The notes beneath the pieces were generated by a model, which was not told the origin of the DNA, searched no databases, and worked only from the letters and a program-made list of their open reading frames with translations. The position numbers and the translations under genes were made by a program. A stretch of 57,984 bases of DNA from contig NZ_RZHE01000009.1 of NCBI RefSeq assembly GCF_003989825.1, positions 1-57,984 on the forward strand. The letters run 5' to 3'. This document shows positions 1-7,992 of the stretch, piece after piece. The first letter of the stretch is position 1. Each line of letters begins with the position of its first letter. The stretch comes from Vreelandella populi (GTDB taxonomy: Bacteria > Pseudomonadota > Gammaproteobacteria > Pseudomonadales > Halomonadaceae).

Positions 1-641
1 CCGTTGAGCAGCTTGAAATTGTCACCGTTGCCCATGCCGCGGCCACCGGAAATCACCACCTTGGCACCGCCGAGTTCGGGGCGGTCAGACTGCGCCAGCT
101 CTTCCTTCACAAAGCGCGACTGGGTGTTCTCGACCACCACGTCCACGGCTTCCACCGTGGCGCTGCCCGTGTCGCTGACGGCATCAAACGCGGTGGTACG
201 GACCGTCAGCACCTTGAGGGTGTCGTCGCTTTTCACCGTGGCAATGGCGTTGCCCGCATAGATGGAGCGCTGGAAGGTATCCGCGCTTTCCACCCCGATA
301 ACGTCAGACAGCTGGCTGACATCTTTCAGCGCCGCCAGACGTGGCAGCACGTTTTTACCCGTCGTGGAGGCGCTGGCCAGCACGTGGGTGTAATCGCCTG
401 CCAGCTCCACCAGCAAGGCGCCCAGGGGCTCGGCGAGCTGGTGGGCGTAGACCGCGTTGTCCGCAACGCGCACCGTGCGTACGCCTTCAAGCTTGGCGGC
501 CGCATCCGCTGCCGCCTGGACGCCTTCACCGGCGACCAGTACGTCAATATCGCCCCCAATCGCTTGTGCAGCAGCGACAACGTGGGCGGTCGCGCCCGCC
601 AGCTGGCCTTCATGGAGGTCGGCAAGTACCAGAATGCTCAT
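1..641 (-). CDS. etfA: Electron transfer flavoprotein alpha subunit, partial (3' end outside window)
   Basis: N-terminal 213 residues of EtfA, which with EtfB forms the soluble FAD heterodimer that carries electrons from acyl-CoA dehydrogenases to ETF:ubiquinone oxidoreductase. The protein begins MSILVLADLHEGQL and shows the typical N-terminal ETF fold, reaching the SGGRGMG segment that opens the C-terminal FAD domain. The FAD-binding part (about 100 residues of a usual ~310) lies beyond the left edge, so the gene is cut by the window and not broken. The start at 641 has a strong AGGAG site. It follows etfB with a 14-base gap, the usual etfB-etfA order. Confidence 0.95.
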   Translation of the reverse strand, partial: MSILVLADLHEGQLAGATAHVVAAAQAIGGDIDVLVAGEGVQAAADAAAKLEGVRTVRVADNAVYAHQLAEPLGALLVELAGDYTHVLASASTTGKNVLPRLAALKDVSQLSDVIGVESADTFQRSIYAGNAIATVKSDDTLKVLTVRTTAFDAVSDTGSATVEAVDVVVENTQSRFVKEELAQSDRPELGGAKVVISGGRGMGNGDNFKLLN

Positions 642-655
642 GCGTTCCACTCCTC

Positions 656-1405
656 TTAAAGCACCTTGGCTTCGTTTTTGAGTTTATCGATTAGTTCGTC
701 CACGGAGGCGACTTTGATGCCACCTTTACGCTCGGCCGGGGACTCCACCTTGAGCAGGCTGACCTTGGACGCCACGTCCACCCCGAAATCGGCGGGGGTT
801 TTGACGTCCAGCGGCTTTTTCTTGGCCTTCATGATGTCCGGCAGCTTGGCGTAGCGGGGCTCGTTCAGGCGCAGATCGGTGGTCACGATGGCGGGTAAAG
901 TCAGTGCGATTGTCTGCAGGCCACCGTCGATTTCACGCGTGACATGGACCTGGTCGCCTTCCACGACCACTTCCGAGGCGAAGGTTCCCTGCGGCAGGTT
1001 GGTGAGCGCGGCGAGCATCTGGCCGGTCTGGTTGTTGTCGGTGTCGATGGCCTGTTTGCCCAGGATCACGAGACCCGGCTGCTCTTGCTCGACCACTTTG
1101 GCCAAGAGCTTGGCGACCGCCAGCGATTCTGCCCGCTCGTCGGTTTCGATCTGGATGGCGCGGTCGGCGCCCAGCGCCAACGCGGTGCGCAGCTGCTCCT
1201 GAGACGCCTTGGGGCCGATGGTGACCGCTACTACTTCGGTGGCCACACCTTTCTCTTTCAAGCGCACCGCTTCTTCCACGGCGATTTCGCAGAAGGGGTT
1301 CATGGCCATTTTGACGTTGGTAAGGTCAACGTCGGAGTGATCCGCCTTGACGCGAATCTTGACGTTGTAATCGATGACGCGTTTAACCGCGACAAGAATT
1401 TTCAT
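656..1405 (-). CDS. etfB: Electron transfer flavoprotein beta subunit
   Basis: EtfB, 249 residues, beginning [14 protein letters not shown] as in the family; it binds AMP and helps hold FAD of the EtfA partner. The C-terminal half has the conserved [15 protein letters not shown] region. An in-frame ATG 21 bases upstream (MKKEYVS) overlaps the AAGGAG ribosome site and is rejected: the site sits 9 bases before the chosen ATG at 1405. The gene leads the etfBA unit. The 177 bases upstream contain TTTTGC/GCRAAA palindromes that recur in the promoter region of the acyl-CoA genes at 6.3 kb, so joint control is likely. Confidence 0.96.
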   Translation of the reverse strand: MKILVAVKRVIDYNVKIRVKADHSDVDLTNVKMAMNPFCEIAVEEAVRLKEKGVATEVVAVTIGPKASQEQLRTALALGADRAIQIETDERAESLAVAKLLAKVVEQEQPGLVILGKQAIDTDNNQTGQMLAALTNLPQGTFASEVVVEGDQVHVTREIDGGLQTIALTLPAIVTTDLRLNEPRYAKLPDIMKAKKKPLDVKTPADFGVDVASKVSLLKVESPAERKGGIKVASVDELIDKLKNEAKVL

Positions 1406-1476
1406 AGAGACATACTCCTTTTTCACAGCCGCCTGTTATGCAAACGGCTGGTTCGGCTTACGCTGTATAATTATGC

Positions 1477-1510
1477 TGCAAAATAACATTTATTTTGCAT
1501 AGCGAAACTA
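1477..1510. promoter_or_regulatory. Palindromic operator candidate upstream of etfBA
   Basis: Two overlapping dyads share one arm. TGCAAAATAA (1477-1486) and TTATTTTGCA (1490-1499) form a perfect 10-3-10 inverted repeat. TTTTGC (1493-1498), ATA, GCGAAA (1502-1507) form a 6-3-6 palindrome with one mismatch. The 20-mer at 1491-1510 matches 17 of 20 bases of the palindrome at 6351-6370. It lies about 75-100 bases upstream of the etfB start. That it is a repressor or activator site, perhaps for the IclR protein at 9287, is inference. Confidence 0.65.
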
Positions 1511-1582
1511 GATTTCAATATATATAAACACCTTAAGAAATTGCCCAGCGTAAATCAAGTGTTTACCCGGTCAACCAGTAGT

Positions 1583-2977
1583 CTAAAAAGGCGACCAGAT
1601 GAACCAGAGGGCTAATATAGGAATAGCAGTCGCTAAAAATCTACCATTCCAGCGATAACCGATATGTGTAGCCGACACGCCTGTAAACCGCGAAAGAATC
1701 AGCATGGAAGCCGTCATTGGCGAGGACATTAATGCCAGCGCCCACCCCACCATTAATGAAGCACCGATCATTGGCGGCGAAAGCCCTTCAATGGCTAAGG
1801 AAGGCAGTAAGCCCACAAGCAAGGTAACCGTGACAATGGGGTTAATGCCTAACTGAGCCAGCCCCACGACCATAAGCATGGCAATGACAGCGTTAAACGC
1901 CCCCCACTGATTCAGAACGCTTAATAAAGGTGCCAACTGATGACCATCTACTAGGCCGACACATAAGTGCCCGAGATAACCCGCCGCTCCCAGCACCACG
2001 ATTTCATTTGCACTTGGAGAAAGCAGCCACGGTAACTGGCGATGCACAGCACTAATGGCAGCTGGCAGCCCTGCATAACCAAGCCGACGTCGCTGCCAGG
2101 CAAGCCAGACAAGCGCTCCCAGGGGCGCGCCTAATAGCGCGGCGATAGGCAATCGCAACGTTAGTAACCAGGCAATGCAAAAAACCAATGTGACGATGCC
2201 AAACAGCAACCCGCTGAACTGCACCAACGGCTGCAGGGATGGGGAAAGAGCTGACGTTTTGAGCCTACCGGCAGCGGGATGAGGACCCGTCAGAAAATCA
2301 ACGACCCAGCCTGTCAGGAAAATTAATACGGCGGCTCCCAAAATATAGGGGGCCAGTTCAAGCCAGGTAATCTGCGGAAGACTTGAGAGCACCACAGCGA
2401 CACCAATACCCATTGGCGAGATCAGCGGCGCCAGCGAGAAGCCACGTAAAAGCCCCAGCATCATACGCCGTTGGCGCGCCTCACGGACCCAGGTGCGCCC
2501 TTGCGCAGCTTCCAGGGTATTACTCTTTTCAATCATGCCGGCAAACAGGCTAAGCACGCCGATATTGAGAATAATGCCAAATAGCGCCGATCCCAACGAC
2601 AAAATAGGATAGCGACGGCTTGGCGGCTGCAGCAGCATACATTGCCCACAGCGGCGCACTAAGCGTGAACGATAGGCTGGTAAACGCAGCATGCTGAGCG
2701 CCACGACAAAGGTGGCAAAGAATGCAAAACGCCCTCCGGCTTCAAATAACAGTAAAGCGGGCATTGAAGCGCGCCACAGAGCGATCAGGCTTAGCGCCCC
2801 GGCTGCAAACAGTAGCCCTTTGGCCATTGTCGTCAGCTGACCGCCAAGTGTCAGCAGATAAAGTAGTAACGCGCCTACGCCAATGGCTTGGCCCAGGTTA
2901 CTGCCTATCACTAGGTGGATCAGCGTTGAACAGGTGACGACCAGCAGTAAAGAGACCCGCAGGCGGGCTAATCTCAC
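1583..2977 (-). CDS. Multi-spanning membrane protein, possible transporter, function unknown
   Basis: 464 residues, almost wholly hydrophobic, with roughly ten or more membrane segments. I do not recognise a specific family. Two similar hairpin-like stretches carry an S-P-M motif (LISPMGIGVAVVLS near residue 187 and SSPMTASMLILS near residue 419), and the second half has GINPIVTVTLLVG. Such pseudo-twofold architecture recalls ion transporter (IT) superfamily carriers, but this is only a resemblance. A CxxC pair (about residues 110-113) is unusual. The GTG start at 2977 overlaps the thioesterase stop (GTGA), so it is translationally coupled as the last gene of the dehydrogenase-ligase-thioesterase operon. 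Uptake of the acid used by that operon is a reasonable guess. Confidence 0.85.
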   Translation of the reverse strand: MRLARLRVSLLLVVTCSTLIHLVIGSNLGQAIGVGALLLYLLTLGGQLTTMAKGLLFAAGALSLIALWRASMPALLLFEAGGRFAFFATFVVALSMLRLPAYRSRLVRRCGQCMLLQPPSRRYPILSLGSALFGIILNIGVLSLFAGMIEKSNTLEAAQGRTWVREARQRRMMLGLLRGFSLAPLISPMGIGVAVVLSSLPQITWLELAPYILGAAVLIFLTGWVVDFLTGPHPAAGRLKTSALSPSLQPLVQFSGLLFGIVTLVFCIAWLLTLRLPIAALLGAPLGALVWLAWQRRRLGYAGLPAAISAVHRQLPWLLSPSANEIVVLGAAGYLGHLCVGLVDGHQLAPLLSVLNQWGAFNAVIAMLMVVGLAQLGINPIVTVTLLVGLLPSLAIEGLSPPMIGASLMVGWALALMSSPMTASMLILSRFTGVSATHIGYRWNGRFLATAIPILALWFIWSPF

Positions 2978-3426
2978 TCGCCGGGCTTCCCTGATGTTTC
3001 TTCAGGCACGCCTTCAGGTGACTCGCTACCGCCGCGACGTCGAAACGAGCCTTCGCCGATAGCGACTAGATTCCCCTGAGTATCTCTAATTTCACCGCTG
3101 GCCATATACGTTTTCTTCCCGCCGCCGCGTAATGTTCCTGTGGCCGTCAAAATACCCTTACGGGCGGGGCTGACAAAGGTGGTGGTTAACGAGAGCGTCA
3201 TTCCCTTACGGATATTGCCAGGCACGCTGCAGTGCAAGCCCGCTAGGCTTAGTGCGCTATCCAACATGGAGGTCAGGACCCCACCGTGAACATTGTTACT
3301 ACGATTGAGGTGCTTGGGTTCGATCGTCAATTCGATCATGGCTCGGCCCGGCTGCCATTCAACAACTCGCATACCCAACAAGTCGTGATAGCCCATTAGC
3401 GCATCGCTTTTTTCAGCCTGGCTCAT
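2974..3426 (-). CDS. PaaI-type hotdog acyl-CoA thioesterase
   Basis: 150 residues of the PaaI/YbgC-like hotdog family (acyl-CoA hydrolysis, usually a tetramer). The core motif NVHGGVLTSMLDSALSLA carries the HGG turn and the acidic residue on the following helix expected for this group; the segment starting TTTFVSPARKG is the usual central strand. The ATG at 3426 overlaps the ligase stop as ATGA, which fixes the start; a longer in-frame extension into the ligase gene is a shadow. The last ~20 residues are a charged low-complexity tail (RRRGGSESPEGVPEETSGKPGE). It probably releases CoA from stalled intermediates of this pathway. Confidence 0.9.
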   Translation of the reverse strand: MSQAEKSDALMGYHDLLGMRVVEWQPGRAMIELTIEPKHLNRSNNVHGGVLTSMLDSALSLAGLHCSVPGNIRKGMTLSLTTTFVSPARKGILTATGTLRGGGKKTYMASGEIRDTQGNLVAIGEGSFRRRGGSESPEGVPEETSGKPGE

Positions 3427-5024
3427 AAGGCACTCTCCTGCTGAGCTAAATCCCGCAGCCGACCCTTGAGGATTTTGCCACTGGCAGTGGAAGGCAACGC
3501 ATCCATCAACACAATCTGGGTAGGCCTTTTGTAGGGCGCCAGCCGTTCGGCAATAAAAGCCTTTAACTCTGCCATATCCAGTTCCACGCCCGGCTCGCAC
3601 TGAACAAACGCCACGACTTCCTCGTTACCGGCAACCTGACGCCCCACCACTGCGGTTAGCGTGACCGCGGGGTGCTCATTGATGACCGCTTCAACGTCAG
3701 GCGGATAGATATTGAATCCCGAGCGGATAATTAGCTCCTTGCTACGCCCGACAATATACAGCTGATCGTCATGGTCGAGCCTGGCGATATCCCCGGTATT
3801 GAGCCAACCATCATCGGTCAGCGTTGCTCGGGTAGCATCGGGCTGACGAAAGTAACCTTTCATGATATTAGGCCCGCGCACCCATAGCTCACCCACTTCA
3901 TCACCGGGCTGCTCGGACGCTCCGCTATCACCCAATGGCTCTAGGCGATACTCCAGTAATGGCAGTACCCGGCCGACGGTGCTGCTGGTATGGCGATCAT
4001 CAATACGCGTTTGACTGATAGTTGGACTCGCTTCGGTCAACCCGTAGCCGTTATGCAGCGTTAATCCAAAAGCGGCTTCCACCCGCACCTTGGTGTCACT
4101 ATCCAGGGGCGAGCCACCTGCCGAGATATAAATCAGCTCGGGCGCTTCCAGCGGGCACTGCTCGCGTTTTAAAAACTCCAGCGCGCGGGCGTACATCGCG
4201 GGCACCCCTTGGAGAACGGTAATGCGTTCTTGCTTTAAAGTGGCAAGTAAATGGGCGGCGTCAAAACGCGGCACGGTATAAAGGCAGGCACCGTTATACA
4301 GCGACCCCATGCATACCGATGAAAGACCAAACACATGGGACATGGGCAGCACCCCGTAAACACGCTGCCCCTCACTCAAATGGCGCATACCGCCTGAGAT
4401 AGAGGCAATATAAAGGATGCCCCGATGAGTCAGCATGACCCCCTTGGGCGTGCCAGTTGTCCCCGAGGTATAGATCATCGCCGCTACCTGCTCGGCACCG
4501 CTGGCACAAACAGGCTCTGGTTCGCTGTCATATAGCGGTGAAATCGCAAGCCCGCCCAGCTGAGGATGTTGATAGCGATCAGCCGCGTGTCGCTCGGCAT
4601 GCTGGCAGGATTCGAGAGAGGCTTCGCAGGTATAGAAAACACGCCTTGGCAGGCAGTTGTTTTGAATAAGATCGACCTCTTGCGCCGATAAGCGCGAGTT
4701 GACGATGGCCACCCATACATCCATTTCACTGGCTGCGAGTAGCAAAACCAACAGGGCCCGACAGTTTTCACTCACAGTCATGATGCGGTCGCCTGGGCGA
4801 ACACCCAATTCGGCAAGCCAGCGACAGGCAGCTTTTATCTCGTGCCCAAGCTCAGCGTAGCTCCAGCGTACATCGCCATCCACAATCGCTGCATGGTCAG
4901 CCAGGCGCCGTGCGTTTTCAAGCACGCGCGTGCTCAGCCGCTCGGGAATTTCTGCCACCAGCTCACTGGCGAGGCGTCCAAAAATCTGCTCATCCGGCGC
5001 TTGGTAGGGTACCGACAAAGCCAT
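3423..5024 (-). CDS. AMP-forming acyl-CoA synthetase (class I adenylate-forming ligase)
   Basis: 533 residues. Activates a carboxylic acid to its CoA thioester through an acyl-AMP. Visible motifs in order: phosphate loop YTSGTTGTPKGVML, adenine motif YGLTEASP, GWLNTGDIARLD with the ribose-binding Asp, hinge region RSGFNIYPPDVE, and C-terminal catalytic Lys in PSTASGKILKGRL. Length fits fatty-acyl or aromatic-acyl ligases; the substrate cannot be read from the motifs. Start and stop are coupled to its neighbours (TGATG with the dehydrogenase, ATGA with the thioesterase), so it is the second gene of a tight four-gene operon and probably supplies its acyl-CoA substrate. Confidence 0.93.
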   Translation of the reverse strand: MALSVPYQAPDEQIFGRLASELVAEIPERLSTRVLENARRLADHAAIVDGDVRWSYAELGHEIKAACRWLAELGVRPGDRIMTVSENCRALLVLLLAASEMDVWVAIVNSRLSAQEVDLIQNNCLPRRVFYTCEASLESCQHAERHAADRYQHPQLGGLAISPLYDSEPEPVCASGAEQVAAMIYTSGTTGTPKGVMLTHRGILYIASISGGMRHLSEGQRVYGVLPMSHVFGLSSVCMGSLYNGACLYTVPRFDAAHLLATLKQERITVLQGVPAMYARALEFLKREQCPLEAPELIYISAGGSPLDSDTKVRVEAAFGLTLHNGYGLTEASPTISQTRIDDRHTSSTVGRVLPLLEYRLEPLGDSGASEQPGDEVGELWVRGPNIMKGYFRQPDATRATLTDDGWLNTGDIARLDHDDQLYIVGRSKELIIRSGFNIYPPDVEAVINEHPAVTLTAVVGRQVAGNEEVVAFVQCEPGVELDMAELKAFIAERLAPYKRPTQIVLMDALPSTASGKILKGRLRDLAQQESAL

Positions 5025-6175
5025 CAGGATGCCTCCCGCACCATATTACGAGCAATCACCAGCTGCTGAATTTGCGTGGTACCTTCATAGATACGAAATA
5101 ACCGTACATCGCGGTAGAAACGCTCCACCGCATACTCGGACATATAGCCTGCGCCGCCATGGACCTGCACGGCGCGGTCAGCGACACGGCCTACCATTTC
5201 AGAACAGAACAACTTGCAGCAGGAAGCCAGCGTCGAGACGTTTTCGCCATCGTCCTTGCGTCGTGCGGCATCCATCACCATGGTCCTGCCCGCATAAGCC
5301 TCGGTCTTACTATCGGCCAGCATTGCCTGAACCAGCTGATGCTCGGCAAGCGCGGCACCAAACTGCTTACGTTCCATGGTATAGCGCAGCGATTCTTCTA
5401 CCAGGCGCTCGGCCACTCCGACACATACCGCCGAAATATGCAGCCGCCCCCGGTCCAGCACTTTCATGGCCGTTTTGAAGCCCTGCCCCTCTTTGCCACC
5501 AATAATGTTCTCGGCAGGTACCCGGCAGTTATCAAAAATGATATCGCAGGTGTGAGCGCCCTTCTGGCCCATTTTCTTGTCTGCCGGGCCACGTATTAAT
5601 CCGGGTGTATCACCTTCCACAATAAAAGCAGATATGCCGCCTGCGCCCTTGTTTTCCGGGTTGGTACGCGCCATTACGGTAAACAGGTCGGCTTCCGGCC
5701 CATTGGTGATATAGCGTTTGGTGCCGTTTAGGACATAGTAGTCGCCATCGCGCACAGCAGTGGTACGCAGGCTGGCAGCATCCGAACCTGAATCCGGCTC
5801 GGTGAGACAGAATGAGCTAAGAATCTCACCCGTCGCCAGGCGGGGAACGTATTTGGCTTTTTGCTCCTCGGTACCATCAATCAAAATTCCCTGGGCACCA
5901 ATACCGTTGTTAGTACCGAACACAGAGCGAAACGCGGGCGAGGTTTTGCCAATCTCCATCGCCACCAGCGCTTCTTCTTCCATGGTCAGGCCAAGCCCGC
6001 CGTACTCTTCCGGGATCGATAGCCCGAACAGTCCCATTTCTTTCATTTCCGCAAGCAATTCTGGTGGCACAGCGTCCTCTTCAGCCAGACGTACCTCGTT
6101 GGGAATTAAACGTTCACGGACAAAACGGGCGATAGTATCGACAAGCTGATTGATCAGTTCGGGGTCACGAATCAT
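5024..6175 (-). CDS. Acyl-CoA dehydrogenase
   Basis: 383 residues with the full acyl-CoA dehydrogenase fold: N-terminal helical domain (MKEMGLFGLSIPEEYGG), central beta domain (FCLTEPDSGSDAASLRT, YVLNGTKRYITN) and C-terminal helical domain (MERKQFG, VQVHGGAGY). The catalytic base is E364 in RIYEGTTQIQ, the position used by short/medium-chain enzymes. It introduces the 2,3-double bond and passes electrons to EtfBA, encoded 4 kb away on the same strand. First gene of the minus-strand operon; divergent from the hydroxyacyl-CoA dehydrogenase across a 236-base region holding repeated palindromes. Confidence 0.95.
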   Translation of the reverse strand: MIRDPELINQLVDTIARFVRERLIPNEVRLAEEDAVPPELLAEMKEMGLFGLSIPEEYGGLGLTMEEEALVAMEIGKTSPAFRSVFGTNNGIGAQGILIDGTEEQKAKYVPRLATGEILSSFCLTEPDSGSDAASLRTTAVRDGDYYVLNGTKRYITNGPEADLFTVMARTNPENKGAGGISAFIVEGDTPGLIRGPADKKMGQKGAHTCDIIFDNCRVPAENIIGGKEGQGFKTAMKVLDRGRLHISAVCVGVAERLVEESLRYTMERKQFGAALAEHQLVQAMLADSKTEAYAGRTMVMDAARRKDDGENVSTLASCCKLFCSEMVGRVADRAVQVHGGAGYMSEYAVERFYRDVRLFRIYEGTTQIQQLVIARNMVREAS

Positions 6176-6266
6176 GACGGCTCCTGGCGGTAAAAGGTTT
6201 TTATCGTTAGAAATAGAGCTTAATAAAAAGGGCTACCAAGTAGCGTGAGCAGTGGTATGGGCAAGC

Positions 6267-6370
6267 TAGTTTCGCCATGCGAAATTAACGCCCGCATTGC
6301 TTGTCAGGCACTTTTGCATAGCCTAGGATGGCAGTCAATAATCGAAATGCTATTTTGCAATGCAAAACTA
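6267..6370. promoter_or_regulatory. Operator array in the divergent promoter region
   Basis: Between the divergent dehydrogenase genes lie TTTCGC-CAT-GCGAAA (6270-6284, perfect 6-3-6), TTTTGC-AAT-GCAAAA (6353-6367, perfect 6-3-6) and, between them, TTTTGC-ATA-GC (6312-6322), a half-preserved copy identical over 11 bases to the etfBA-upstream site. Their centres (6277, 6319, 6360) are 42 and 41 bases apart. A single further TTTTGC occurs at 6390-6395 near the ribosome site of the plus-strand gene. The regular spacing suggests cooperative binding by one dimeric regulator; the IclR protein encoded downstream is the leading candidate by inference. Confidence 0.7.
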
Positions 6371-6411
6371 TAAGCTAAAACAATCGTTCTTTTGCAGAGA
6401 GGATTTGGCCT

Positions 6412-7935
6412 ATGACTAACACGTCAACACCTTCCCCATTCACTACGCTGGGTATTGTCGGCACCGGCGCCATGGGGCGCGGCATCGCTCAATTGGCAGC
6501 CCAGGCAGGCCTTGAGGTCATGCTTTTCGATGTAAAAGAAGGAGCCGTGGAGGAAGCCAGAACCTTTATTAATGGCTTATGGCAAAGAAGTGCTGACAAG
6601 CAGCGCATCACCACCCAGCAGGCCCAACAATATAGCGAGCGGTTGATAAAGGCAGACGAGCTAAACGCACTCGCTCCCTGCGATATCGTCATTGAAGCCA
6701 TTGTCGAGAAGCTGGAAGCCAAACAAGGCCTTTTCAGCGATCTGGAAGCTATCGTCAGTCAGCAGGCTGTGTTAGCCACCAATACGTCATCGTTATCGGT
6801 AACCGCCATTGCTGCTGCCTGCCAATACCCAGAACGGGTCATTGGGTTTCACTTTTTCAACCCTGTGCCGCTTATGAAAATCGCGGAGGTGATTCCTGGG
6901 CTGCGCACTTCAAACAAGGTTACCCAGCGCCTTAATGCACTGGGCGAGGCCATGGGGCATTTTACGGCCCAGACAACCGATACACCGGGGTTTCTGGTCA
7001 ACCATGCCGGTCGCGCCTTCGGCACCGAAGCCCTACGTATTTTAGGGGAAAGCGTGGCCGACCCAGCCACCATTGATCGGATCATGGTAGATCAGGGCGG
7101 ATTTCGAATGGGTCCGTTTACCCTGCTGGATCTTACCGGCCTGGATGTATCGCATGCGGTGATGGAGTCGATATACCAACAGTATTATGAAGAGGCGCGT
7201 TTTCGCCCTTCTCCTTTGACACGTCAACGTCTGGCTGCGGGCCTGCTGGGCCGCAAAACCGGCGAAGGCTTTTATCGCTATATTGAAGGCCAGCAGCAGA
7301 TGCCGGATGAGCCGGTCATTGCCCCGGCACCTCCTTGTCCGGTATGGATCAGCCGGGAAGACCCCGAAAGTGCAGAGGAACTGGCTGCATTGGTAAACGC
7401 GGCAGGCTGGCCTCTGGAGACAGGCGCAAGACCTACTGACCAAGCACTTTGCCTGCTTACCCCCTTTGGTGAAGATGCCACTACCTGCGCACTACGCCAG
7501 AAGCTGAATGCCAAGCAGTGCGTGGCTGTCGACATGCTTGCCGGGCTTGATAAACGCCGCAGCCTGATGACAACGCCGCAGACCCAACCCAACGTCGTTG
7601 ATGCCGCTTGCAGCCTGCTTCACCACGACGGCACGCCGGTAAGCCGTCTGCAGGACAGTAACGGTTTTGTTCTTCAGCGGGTTATTGCCAGCATCGTCAA
7701 TGTGGGTGCCGATATTGCCCAGCAAGGAGTAGCTGACCCGGCCACTATCGACCGGGCCGTTGAGCTTGGCTTGGGTTATCCCTTTGGTCCGCTGCGCATG
7801 GGTGACCATTACGGCTCCACACGCATCATGACCATCCTCAACAACCTGCTTGAGGCCACTGGCGACCCGCGTTATCGCCCAAGCCCCTGGCTACGCCGCC
7901 GCGCCGCGTTGCACATGTCCCTGACTACTGCTTAA
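6412..7935 (+). CDS. 3-hydroxyacyl-CoA dehydrogenase, PaaH/PaaC-like
   Basis: 507 residues. Oxidises 3-hydroxyacyl-CoA to 3-oxoacyl-CoA with NAD. N-terminal Rossmann domain with GTGAMG at residues 17-22, then EAIVEKLEAKQ, NTSSLSVT and the catalytic-region motif GFHFFNPVPLMK. The family C-terminal domain occurs twice (around residues 190-285 and 405-500, the second carrying YPFGPLRMGD), which matches the ~475-510 residue PaaH/PaaC type, not the shorter single-domain HBD. The start at 6412 follows AGAGGA. Head of the plus-strand unit with the thiolase 57 bases downstream. No crotonase domain is fused to it. Confidence 0.93.
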   Translation: MTNTSTPSPFTTLGIVGTGAMGRGIAQLAAQAGLEVMLFDVKEGAVEEARTFINGLWQRSADKQRITTQQAQQYSERLIKADELNALAPCDIVIEAIVEKLEAKQGLFSDLEAIVSQQAVLATNTSSLSVTAIAAACQYPERVIGFHFFNPVPLMKIAEVIPGLRTSNKVTQRLNALGEAMGHFTAQTTDTPGFLVNHAGRAFGTEALRILGESVADPATIDRIMVDQGGFRMGPFTLLDLTGLDVSHAVMESIYQQYYEEARFRPSPLTRQRLAAGLLGRKTGEGFYRYIEGQQQMPDEPVIAPAPPCPVWISREDPESAEELAALVNAAGWPLETGARPTDQALCLLTPFGEDATTCALRQKLNAKQCVAVDMLAGLDKRRSLMTTPQTQPNVVDAACSLLHHDGTPVSRLQDSNGFVLQRVIASIVNVGADIAQQGVADPATIDRAVELGLGYPFGPLRMGDHYGSTRIMTILNNLLEATGDPRYRPSPWLRRRAALHMSLTTA

Positions 7936-7992
7936 AACATCGCTGACAAGATCAACTGCGCATAAAAGCAACCTTTGATCTGGAGAATCCAC

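Noticed and set aside
1405..1426. Upstream ATG for etfB (MKKEYVS extension)
   Set aside because: It overlaps the AAGGAG site that serves the downstream ATG, and the family starts at MKILVAVK.
6390..6395. TTTTGC as a fourth operator arm
   Set aside because: There is no partner arm and its spacing from the other sites does not fit the 41-42 base pattern.
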